The notes under the pieces were generated by a model. The model was given only the letters and a program-made list of their open reading frames with translations. It had not been told where the DNA came from and made no database searches. Position numbers and translations under genes: made by a program. A stretch of 21,668 nt of DNA from Rhodocollybia butyracea (taxonomy: Eukaryota > Basidiomycota > Agaricomycetes > Agaricales > Omphalotaceae), in assembly GCA_015501585.1 (NCBI GenBank), contig JADNRY010000917.1, positions 1 through 21,668 of the forward strand. Direction: 5' to 3'. Of this stretch, positions 9,569-18,063 are shown one piece after another (positions within the stretch are counted from its first letter, which is position 1; each line of letters opens with the position of its first letter).

Positions 9569-9659
9569 CTATATTTCCGTACTCCAGGTTCCGTACAGTT
9601 CCGTATGGGTTATGTACAGGTTACTTACTGGTTCTGTACAGGGTGACTGTAAATGCTAA

Positions 9660-9753
9660 TGCCCAGTCAAAACCCGCACTGGGCTGATCTGGGCACTTGG
9701 CGGATATCTGATGAGGTCTGTGTTTGTCTGGGTCCAGCTGGCCAAATGCTGGG
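9660..9753. mobile_element. Remnant of MITE family A (left end)
   Basis: GCCCAGTCAAAACCCGCACT then GGGCTGATCTG, followed by TGGCGGATATCTG, parallels the left terminus of the MITE at 5233-5298 with a deletion. It may end at GCTGGGC near 9753, but I see no clear target duplication. The remaining sequence to 10087 is AT-rich and holds no feature I can support; it is the 3' flank of the minus-strand gene that ends at 10088. Confidence 0.5.
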
Positions 9754-10087
9754 CGATTTTTTTAAAATTCAGTTCATGTCATTCCTGAATCAATGGGTGA
9801 GAAATCTGTTCAGAACGGTCTCTAAGTTCAACGTTCAACAGTACTTGGACTTCAAACTTGCTTCAAACATTTTTATCAAGCAGTGAACATTGGAGGTGGG
9901 CATGCACACTAAAAGCCGTGGCCGCTTATTAAGCGCACAGCCCACACTGAATCTGTGTCCGCCTCTGTGTTCTTGACTTTCTGCTATGCATGAACCTTAT
10001 TTACATACTTATGGCCGCAATATCATGTTATTATTATGTTTTAACATTAAGGAGAGAAGTAATTATGTATTATAAGGTTAGTTTACT

Positions 10088-10969
10088 CTATGATTCTTCC
10101 ATCTCTTCATCCTCCTCTTCATACCAGTCTGTAGTAGTAGCAACAGGACCCTCAATAGCAGAACTATTATCTAGGGATGCTCCAAATTGAAGCCTATGTT
10201 CAGATATATGATCCAAGTACAACTGAAAGTAAGTTTTCAAAGTTAAAAGTTTATCTACTACTACCTTTGTTACCTTGGACTTTGAAGGTATACCAGGAAC
10301 TGAACGAAACCGCAAGGCATCGAGTTGAGCATTGTAATGGCGCCCAATCCATCGCTTTGCACCGCTTGAATCAATCCTGAGAGTAGGCGGAGCATCGAGC
10401 TCAGCAAGTGATAGAATTAAAGGTATGCCCTTCAACTTCTCCTGCAGCTCTACTGCTTTCCGCCTTTTTATCTTATCCTTGTCATGTGTTGTTGCTGCAA
10501 GTCGTAAGCAAAATTCTGTCTGCGTGATACGTCGTTTCTTCTCCAGCCCCCCCGCATCGATGATACGTGCTTCTCGCATGATGAACTCATGGTCTTCCTG
10601 TTCAAATAATGCATTCATAAATGCAATGGTATTATTTTTGGAATACATTGCCTGAGCATTGTACTGGTGCAGTGTGAGTGTTGGCTTCCCCTCCATAGTG
10701 ATACAATAGTGTCCAAGTCGACCCTCATTGACATCATTAGTTGCTGGCATCCATGCAACTAGGCGTTCGTCTGGTGTTGCTTCATCAATGGATCCCTCAG
10801 GAGCAAATTCAGATGAGAACCGCTCCCAGGTTACAAGAGCTCCCGAAAAAAATGATAAGGTAATTGATACAACATGCGGGAGGTCTGCCGCCAATGTCAA
10901 GATTGAAATTACAGCTTCTGGATCTTTGTACAGTCTTCCATCAAGAGTCGACGTTTCGTGGGAGATGCC
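10088..10969 (-). pseudogene. C-terminal third of large coiled-coil/CxxH protein gene (piece 3 of 3)
   Basis: Open from the solo LTR junction to TAG at 10088-10090. It continues the frame of 11275-12459 exactly if the 305-bp LTR and one ATGCC copy are removed (GGC AT|C). It encodes ISHETSTLDGRLYKD, then LVTWERFSSEF, WMPATNDVNEGRLGHY, LTLHQYNAQAMY, a Lys/Arg-rich GLEKKRR stretch, and an acidic tail EEEDEEMEES. These motifs and their order match a large uncharacterised family I associate with Agaricomycetes. That recognition is from memory and was not searched. I see no lesion inside this piece. The ORF continues 23 codons upstream into the LTR only by chance. Confidence 0.65.
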
Positions 10970-11274
10970 TGTTGAATATACTTGCGTACCATCCCCTTTT
11001 TGTATCGCGTATACTCGCTTTGACGTTTCCTTATTCACTCCGCTTCTTCGTTTACCATTCGGTTCTTAGTTTACCATTCCTCTTATGCTTACATATGCCC
11101 CTTATAAGGGGGCTCAAGTCATATATTTCCCTCGATTGTTTTCTTCACAATCGAGGTGCATTATTCTCTATTTACCTATATACTTTGTACTGACTAGTAG
11201 TAGATTTATTCTCTCTGACAGGTACTTATATATATGATTGTTTTCTTCACCATCGAGATTTATTCTCTCTGACA
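10970..11274 (+). mobile_element. Solo LTR, 305 bp, inside the large gene
   Basis: It begins TGTTGAATATAC and ends CTCTCTGACA, giving TG...CA termini. ATGCC is duplicated at 10965-10969 and 11275-11279. Inside are a TATA-like CCTTATAAGG near 11100 and a perfect hairpin CCTCGATTGT/ACAATCGAGG near 11134-11160. The 18-base word GATTTATTCTCTCTGACA also occurs twice, about 50 bases apart at the right end. TGTTGA at the start suggests plus orientation and a copia-type element, but that is inference. No internal domain remains, consistent with LTR-LTR recombination. Confidence 0.8.
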
Positions 11275-12459
11275 ATGCCATCCCCAAAAATTAAATCTGG
11301 ACTGTCAAGAAGTCCTTGGATGTGATTCCTAAGCTCATGATGCAATGGGCCAAGATCAAGGATGTTAGACTGTTCGGTCCCGGGTCCTCTGACAAGGCGC
11401 ATGTAGGGATGATGAATGAGTTTGGTATAAAGGCCCATCGCGACAAGTTCTGTGAGTGTTCCCTTGTCTTTTAGTCCTTCTAACACATTTTTTTCAATGT
11501 TAGTGTGTGAGTTACTGCCCTTGGAAGCGGCGATATTGTTGAGGAACTGGATGTACTCAGCATGGTGCTTTAGTAGCTCACAGGCTGCCAGTCCATGACT
11601 GCCAAAGCGTGTATTGCTAGTGTCGGGGAACCAGTGGTGATGATCACCAAATTTGGCGCGGAAGTGATTAATGTGCGTGTCCCCTTGGCCCTTCTTATCA
11701 TCCTTGTTGTTGAAAATAGCACCAGCAAGTGCGGTCACCTTTACGCCACCTCTTGCTGACAATTCAAGGAGTTCCTGAGCCCGTTTAGCATCTTTTGCAT
11801 TGAGTTTATCAAGCAAGACACCAGGTGAGAAAATTTTGTGCAGTTCTGCGGCGTTGTCTTTATTTGCAAGGAGAACTGGTGGATCAACTTGTATCTTGGC
11901 CCACTTCAGCATCATCTCTGTATTTCCACCCTTGAAGCTGTTCAAATTCTTGTGCATGCAGCACCCAGCCCAAATGAACCGATCAACTTCGCGCTTCTCT
12001 GATGATGGTAGTCCATCGTAAGCTGCTTCTCCCAGTTCCCTCAAGATTGCCTTCATCAGCTTTGAATCAATATCGGCCTGCTCCCAGGGAGTCAGAGCAT
12101 TCCAAGCATCAATTTCCCTAGTGTCAGCAATTTTTTTTGCATTCCAGGAAGCCAAGTAGAGGATGAGGTCGGCAAGACCAAGACCTGTGAGTTTTTTCTC
12201 ACCCATCTCTTCCACAAGTACACTCTTTTTCCACTGACGAAGGTGTTTGGCAATAGCTTTCTCATTGGCGGCATGATCACCATTCTGGCCCATGAGAATG
12301 CGGACAAAATCCTGAACTGTGAGTGTTTGAGCAAGTCGACTTGAAAGGGGCGAGCAAGAGAACAAGTCAGCAAGTTCACTCGCATCATCCTTAAATCCCT
12401 GTGCTGACTCTTCACTTCCATGACCAAGAGTGATGTTAACTGACAGGAGACATATCCGG
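11275..12459 (-). pseudogene. Central part of large coiled-coil/CxxH protein gene (piece 2 of 3)
   Basis: About 395 codons without a stop between the two solo LTRs. Visible motifs in order are MGQNGDHAANEKA, FIWAGCCMHKNLNSFKGGN (a C-x-x-H), VLLANKDNAAE, VTALAGAIFNNKDDKKGQGD, FPDTSNTRFGSHG, LTELVAMGLY and LDLGPLHHELRNH. These are hallmarks of the same family as the flanking pieces. C-x-x-H after an acidic motif is a feature described for several eukaryotic cut-and-paste transposase superfamilies, so an RNase H-like, transposase-derived protein is possible but unproven. The true start is not here: the frame continues upstream through CCGG at 12456-12459 into the exon ending at 14734. Confidence 0.7.
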
Positions 12460-12666
12460 TATTAGGCCTAAAATCGGCCTAAGGCGTGTAACCGTACATT
12501 TTGACACTTTGTACGTGTTATACAATGCAATAAGAGAGTTATACGGAGCCCGAGCGTGATAGCTGTTGCCGAGGCAAAGAACTTAACAATAATACTCAGC
12601 GAGCCGTGAAGGTATGCCCACAAGCGTAGCCTAGAGCCCAGCTAGCGAGGATACCTGGGCTGCCCA

Positions 12667-12736
12667 GAGATGTAACGCTAGATTGTCAATCTAGTTATAC
12701 CCAAGAGTGCATACTCTCTAAACTACAGGACATCTC
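12667..12736 (+). other. 70-nt stem-rich segment in LTR U3
   Basis: GAGATGT (12667-12673) pairs with ACATCTC (12730-12736). Inside lie two hairpins: CTAGA/TCTAG with a 7-base loop, and AGAGT/ACTCT with a 4-base loop. The other LTR copy keeps all three stems; see 21120-21189. Confidence 0.45.
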
Positions 12737-13480
12737 GAAGCGGGATAAGTACTAAGCCAACGCGTTACTCGAGGGAAGGAATTATGAGGGAAGGCATCCC
12801 TCGCACTAAGACCCCCAACGAGCTATGTTAAGATGTGGACTTTACAGTCCGTAACAATGGACCAGAACAATCCCGAGGAAAACCGTAAAGATCTATTCGC
12901 GGCACCGGTCGCAACCGTGAGGACGGTAGAAACATGCTTAGCGGTCCTACGGAAAGCTACGCGCCGGGATAGCCTTGGCAAATCGAAACATTTGATCTTA
13001 GAAATCATACACGGAAGGTCTTATCCGTTAAAGCCGACTATCGGGAATCACTTGTACATACTCAGCGCAGTTGCTTGAGATTATCATAAGTGGTGTCGTT
13101 GGAAAGCTAGATAACAGGCCTTCTCGAGAGAATGTTAATCACACTCAGGATGGACAGAACTATCTGAGGAATAGAATGAAACTCACCCAAGGGAAACCGG
13201 GCGGCGAGTGATCATGAAGCGTAAAGGTACTCCTGACCCCGGAGAATTGTGGAGTAATCGGAGAAACCTCGCTCGGATCAAAACACTCTAAAACTATGTT
13301 AATCCTCACGAAATCATATTTTACCTCTGATATATACCCAAGAATGGACTATTTCTTTATCGTGTGTACCATATATAGGCCGGAGTTTCCCTTCCGAGCC
13401 AGATTCCTCTGTTCCACTCTCTTTCCGTCTCTCTCCATATCTGTTTCATCTATTTTTTGTATTAAACTCTCTCTACTCGG

Positions 13481-13490
13481 TATATAAGCC
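13481..13490 (+). promoter_or_regulatory. LTR TATA box
   Basis: TATATAAGCC is followed about 15 bases later by TTATTCAATAAGACA. The same block is present on the minus strand near 20372 in the inverted copy. It probably sets the retroelement transcription start. Confidence 0.6.
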
Positions 13491-14733
13491 AGACATATTT
13501 ATTCAATAAGACAAGTTACTTGCCACCTCCCCTGTACGAGATTGGTTGTGTTCCTTCACCTCAAAGTTTCTTGCCCTCGACTTGACTGCTAAGACCAGTG
13601 CTCCGTAGAACGTCCCCTCGGGACTAGTAGCGTGACGCCTCCTGACTTGGTTATCTTTAGAAAGTAATAAACTTCACGAAGTTACTTGCCACCTCCCCTG
13701 TACGAGATTGGTTGTGTTCCTTCACCTCAGAGGATCTTTCCCTCGATTTGTATGTTAGGAAGTGAGCTCCATAGAACGTCCTCGGGACTAGTAGCGTGAC
13801 GCTTCTCTACTTAACTACGAGTTGGTTGTTAGTTTCTTCACCTAGTAAGTAGCTGGTCACCTCCCTACGTGTTCCCGCGGAGAAGTGTTAGTTGCTTCAC
13901 AAAGTTGTTAGCCAGTCTCGACGCTTTACCGCGGAGTGACTGATAGTTTCTTCAAGGAGTTTGATTTACTGTCATATTACTTGCTCGGCGGAATTTGGCC
14001 TGTAATAGAATTTCACAAACTTCCTTTGGCCCACTTGAGAATCTGATCGAGTCTTGAGCGTGTGAGTTCCCTCGAACTCCAGATCAACCTTTAATCTAGT
14101 TGCTTCCTTAGAGGGGACGGTTTCTAGTAAGGAATTATTCGGCTCCAGAGTGAGGGTTCCTTAGTCGACTTCCCTGTGAAGTTAGGCAAGCCACTAAGAT
14201 TGTGGTACGAGTTCCTAGTGATTAAGTTCACTCACAATATCGTAGCTTGGCCCAGAGTTTGGTCGAGGACTTTACGGCGTCACAGCAGCTAGTGCCAGAG
14301 TTTGCCTAGGGTTGTTGACAAACCTCGAGATTACTATTCTAGCTAGAGCCAGAGTTTGCCTAGGAGAATCTTAGTTTCGTTGTATTGGTTTTGGTTTTGA
14401 TTATTTGGTTTTGGACACATACACATTATTGGTTTTGGTTTGGTTATATTGATTCGGACATCCCGACGTTCCCTCGTACATATGTACACCCAGCTGGGCT
14501 TCCCTCGACTCAGTTCTAAGAGTTGTCCAAGCTTAGTTACCCACGTTAGCGCTACAGTCTTGAACCTGGAGCAGTCGCGCGCGTACATCCGATATTACAA
14601 AGCTTTCCCTCGGGGAATCTCTGACAACCCGCCCTCGCTCCCTTACATATCGATAGTCTGGTTAGGTGCGGTAGTGTTTTTGTTAGGTTGTTTTATAGCA
14701 CCTTTCGCATACCTACACGTAAATACCCAAATA

Positions 14734-15670
14734 CCGGTGTAGGCTATTTTTGTCAAGCCCAATGTGCCCATTCTCGTAACTTGGAACACAATATTGAATA
14801 TGACAACTTTCAATGTTGTTTTTGTGATGCAAGGTACTATCGTCACTAACTGTCATTCCTAAGTGTTCATTTGTGAGTATCTGTGTTGTTCAGGTAAGTA
14901 TATAAAATCCACCTTTATTTATCAAGATTTCATATCCTAACTGAAGCTTTGCTGCAACAGCTCCTTTGAGAACAGCGTGAGAGATGGTACGACGGCTAAT
15001 TGTCCTATCAATTGTGATACCAAATGTACGTGAGATCCTTGTGATCAATGAACCAACCTTCTTGCACGGTACACCATTGCTAACCATGTCTTGGGCAAGT
15101 TCTCGGATATTTTTTGAGTATGATCCCCATTGTCCCAACTTCAGATGAGCCATATGAGGTGATGTAGCATGATATTTGACCTCCCAGGCCTTAGCTTGTT
15201 TGATAGTGGTTTCAGCGCGGTGAACCTTCTTCTGCAATGTGCGGATTTTGGCTCGGAGAGTCCCTCTGTCATCTGATACGGCAGCCTTCTTCCTCTTCAT
15301 ATCTGCTACCAAATCCAAGACCTGGTTCCTTGCAGATTTAACTGCTAGTTCCTGCGCCTTGTATCTACGCTCTAGGCATTTCTGCTGCTTTTGCTCAAAT
15401 TGCCACCTTCTCTTGTAGTCATCCCGCTGCACCGTAAGTTCCCTAATCTTTCCTCTATTTCTCCGTATGTTTCGCTGAGCATTTTCATATTTCTGCTTCC
15501 AATCAACAGCTCTTCCCTTTTGTGTATCCTTTGATTTTGTTTGGGCACTGGATGTAGCTCAAACATTTTCTTTGTATGATGTCCTTCCAGCCTGGAGATT
15601 GGCTTTCTGGATTGGTGAAAGCTTGCTGATATGCTTTTTGCGATTTTTGCGATTTTTTTTGGTTGCCCAT
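14734..15670 (-). pseudogene. N-terminal part of large coiled-coil/CxxH protein gene (piece 1 of 3)
   Basis: The likely start is ATG at 15670 (MGNQKKSQKSQKAYQ). The frame must change near 15565-15590; from there RAVDWKQKYENAQ runs on. A long basic, Gln/Lys/Glu-rich segment (about 15560-15180) looks like a coiled coil. It is followed by HLKLGQWGSYSKNIRELAQD and ISRRTISHAVLKGAVAAKLQ (possibly a helix-turn-helix), ending LGYEI. A 54-nt intron (14859-14912) joins to MTVSDDSTLHHKNN. The exon then reaches CCGG at 14734-14737 and is cut by the LTR. The frame across the LTR is conserved with the piece beginning at 12459. Family function is unknown to me. D-S-T-x-H is placed like a first catalytic acid of DDE enzymes, which is inference only. 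Confidence 0.65.
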
Positions 15671-15725
15671 AATGAAGCACGGACGCGATTAATAGCGTGA
15701 TTGTCTGTCAGTGTAGCGAGATAAT

Positions 15726-15740
15726 ACGTGACGTCACGTG
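15726..15740. promoter_or_regulatory. Palindromic bZIP/E-box-type site upstream of the large gene
   Basis: ACGTGACGTCACGT is a perfect 14-base palindrome containing TGACGTCA (CRE-type) at 15729-15736 and CACGTG at 15735-15740. It lies about 55 bases upstream of the ATG at 15670. Such sites are bound by ATF/CREB-type bZIP or bHLH factors; use here is inferred. Confidence 0.5.
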
Positions 15741-15764
15741 TACCGTTACTTTAATTGCCGTGTT

Positions 15765-16760
15765 TCATCTACTATGTAGTACAGTCTATATACGACGTTT
15801 CAGCCTCCTGGCTACTCTCAAGGCCCCAATATTCTATGCTAATTCCTCAAAAAATCGAGTTTTCAGGCAAAATCTATAAAGATCAGTACATACCATCGCC
15901 TCTGGTGCCATATTAATGGTTCTTGGACACGGATCAAGTGTATACTATGTAGTACAGTATACCTACCAAGCTTTGAGGTGCTACCTGCGCTTAGGCACTC
16001 ATTATTAGTATTTAATTCCTCAAAAATGCGAATTTTGATGGTTACTCACCATTGATCAATCCATGTACATCCTCCTGCCCACATATTGGGAAATATAACA
16101 CCTGGAGGGCGTAGCTAGTATACTACACTACTCAGATATGTATTCCAAACCTCAGACCTTGAGAGGCCATGCCATTACTGAGCCCAACTTCGACTCAACA
16201 CCACCTGTATGTAATCATATATTTCCCTATTTGGTCATACAGCTTTGACCTCCTCCGGCCTAGAGCTGGCAATTACAGCTTATTCTCTCCACAGAATGCT
16301 CTAATTTCGCTTCAGGTATATATATACTATGTAGAAATCATGCCTGTACCACTAGTATATCAAACATCCCTACCTTTACTTCGATTTTTTAAAGCACAGC
16401 CACAGTCCCAAACCTCGAAGCAGGGCCACCATTACACCACATACCAGCTTTTATTTCGCTCTAGGTACCTACTGTGCATCTATAAACACTGTGTAGACTG
16501 CTATTAGGTAGAATACCCATGCATAAACAAGCTTTTAGGCCGCTTTGCTGGCATTCTAAATATGGTAATAAAACAGCTTTGACCGCCGCTCTGGCTGTAA
16601 TTTCGCTTCAGGGACTTCTGATATATCTAAAGACACTATGTACATCCCTGTTAGCAAGGATATCTGCTGTACAAGCAGGCTTTTAGGCCGCTTTGCTGGC
16701 ATTCCCAATTAGGCAGTGATGTACAGCTTTGACCGAAGGTAATCTAAATCTTTTCATTCA
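15765..16760. repeat. Array of diverged ~170-bp tandem repeats
   Basis: Marker words recur at roughly 145-205-base spacing: ACTATGTAG-like words near 15771, 15944, 16322 and 16630 (with weaker forms near 16119 and 16480); AATTCCTCAAAAA near 15840 and 16015; ACAGCTTTGACC near 16240, 16570 and 16728; and CTTTTAGGCCGCTTTGCTGGCATTC (25 bases) at about 16531 and 16680. No ORF spans the array. It lies directly upstream of the large gene. Confidence 0.55.
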
Positions 16761-17529
16761 ATCCAACCCATTACGGTGCCCCATTCATCGAGGTACAGTG
16801 CTAAAATATTAATACACTATCCATAGCCTTTTTTAGGCTAGCTACCCATACAGAAACATCCCAATTAGGCTCGTAAATTGCCTATTTTAACGAAGCTATC
16901 TAAACCTGCAATCGGCGAGTCACATGACCCCATCAAATGTGTACCCGCGCTGCCGCTTTAGCCATAGCTTAATATGGCCAACTGTTATATTTCTAAATTT
17001 GGCTAAAACAGTTGTGATGTGACATGCAGATGCAAGCTTCATGTTACACACAGCAAAAAATTCCCTAATTCAGTAATTTTTCAAAGGCCAGGCTGTGACA
17101 TATACCACATTGCAATGCAGGCACATTTGCCACGGTGGACAGAACCCTCTTAAATTGCAATGCGGGATGTGGCCACATCCATCTTACATTACATTATGGG
17201 CTCCACATCGCCTCAGCATTGAACGCAAAGCCCCAACCCCCCTGGGCTCCCAGCATCAAAAATCTCCTGAACACCGATTAGATGGACACCGTACTTGTAC
17301 AATGTAGACTTGTTGTAAATACATTGTTTCCGCTTACGCAGATAGACATAGAGTGGTTGACAACCAGGTTATTGCTTAGATTGGTCGAGCCTTTCTTCAG
17401 CCGTTTGTGAATGAAAACTTAAAAGCATTACATGGTTTAAACGAAGCCGTGTGTTTGGCAGAAGCGCCGGTCCCTAGGCCTTAACATTTAACGCTCGTCT
17501 TTCAAGCTTCAAGTTTCTCGATCGACCTT
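16761..17529. other. Intergenic; no gene seen, one 16-base palindrome
   Basis: I see no conserved ORF. The region holds the perfect palindrome GGATGTGGCCACATCC (17165-17180) and two ATTGCAATGC words nearby (about 17109 and 17155). Confidence 0.4.
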
Positions 17530-17715
17530 TTCCATCTCATTGTCAACACTGGCTCAGAAGCCGCATCACTAGTCACCGGCACCCAGAACGATGTTCAAAA
17601 TCCTTGCTGGAATACAAAGAATGAGGATATAGGATAATTTCACGAAAACCTGCAGTGCTCAGCGCCAGCTTTATATAACAGACGATGCCTTTGGAGGTTG
17701 TGCACCACGGCACAT
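17530..17715 (+). repeat. Dispersed fragment of the tandem-unit promoter region
   Basis: TCACCGGCACCCAGAACGAT then GTTCAAAATCC, and later ACAGACGATGCCTTTGGAGG then TTGT, parallel 768-832 in unit A (CACCCCAAACGATGTTTGAA, then GGAGGTTGT) and 2787-2855 in unit B. An extra stretch of about 35-50 bases sits between the two blocks. The gene part is absent. This shows the unit, or its promoter, was once more widespread. Confidence 0.5.
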
Positions 17716-18063
17716 CAGGAAAAAACAAAAGTTGTACATGCCTATATGTAGCATACGTATCCATTGTACAGCTGTTTATAAGTACCCCTATATGTACAGT
17801 ACTGTATAGCTCTGTATTAGCTTGTATACCTTCACTAAATATACTGTATTGAGATGTACACTTTGTAGAGTGCATATCACCCTCTTTCATCTACAGGATT
17901 AATACAGCACTAATGTGTACTGATATTGTAGTAGTACAAAGGGCAACAGTACATGTCTGTGCGCCATCACACTCTTACAGTACAATTCCTGGCTCAGACG
18001 CGCCTTTAGTAGAGGATAGAGAATGAATAAATTGAGGATAATAGACTAGCTTATATAGATGAA
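17716..18063. other. 3' flank of the DUF6532-like gene; nothing supported
   Basis: AT-rich and dense in TGTA/TACA words, including TACAGTACTGTA. No conserved ORF is seen. Confidence 0.4.

Larger units (their letters stand above)
6993..9649. mobile_element. TA-flanked DNA element (Tc1/mariner-like, non-autonomous), split by an LTR element
   Basis: The ends are CAGTCACCCTG at 6993-7003 and its exact complement at 9639-9649, extended by a shared TACAGA a base or so inward. TA stands directly outside each end (6991-6992 and 9650-9651). A TA flank with CAGT-type ends fits the Tc1/mariner superfamily, but no transposase is visible. Subtracting the nested LTR element and one CTATA leaves about 1.08 kb. 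Close to both ends lie many copies of a TCCGTACAGG-like motif. Small ORFs inside show no recognisable domain. Confidence 0.6.
12460..14733 (+). mobile_element. Long solo LTR (2274 bp) with TATT...AATA ends, inside the large gene
   Basis: It starts TATTAGGCC and ends CCCAAATA, with CCGG duplicated outside (12456-12459 and 14734-14737). The reverse complement of 19559-21396 is a second copy with the same end points. A TATA box (TATATAAGCC, 13481-13490) followed by TTATTCAATAAGACA indicates plus orientation and marks U3 before about 13480. Downstream are two ~166-bp tandem units starting GTTACTTGCC at 13515 and 13681, and a T/G tract of GGTTTT words at 14373-14446. No gag-pol is present, so I call a solo LTR. 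Several short ORFs, including one with a hydrophobic stretch near 14650-14710, lack an ATG and are not supported. Confidence 0.75.

Noticed and set aside
10728..11193. Plus-strand ORFs across the solo LTR
   Set aside because: They are shadows of the minus-strand gene and LTR sequence.
12672..12690. tRNA-Asp-like anticodon loop (CTAGATTGTCAATCTAG)
   Set aside because: The D and T arms do not fit a cloverleaf, and the second copy changes the would-be anticodon. It is better described as a stem-rich LTR segment.
13190..13270. Resemblance to rRNA (GGCGGCGAGTGA)
   Set aside because: Only a short word matches, and it lies in LTR U3.
14440..14742. ORF in the long LTR with a hydrophobic, membrane-like segment, partly repeated at 19448-19732 on the minus strand
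   Set aside because: It has no ATG, it is shared only because both are copies of one LTR, and no family is recognisable. The fusion with the DUF6532-like start is incidental.
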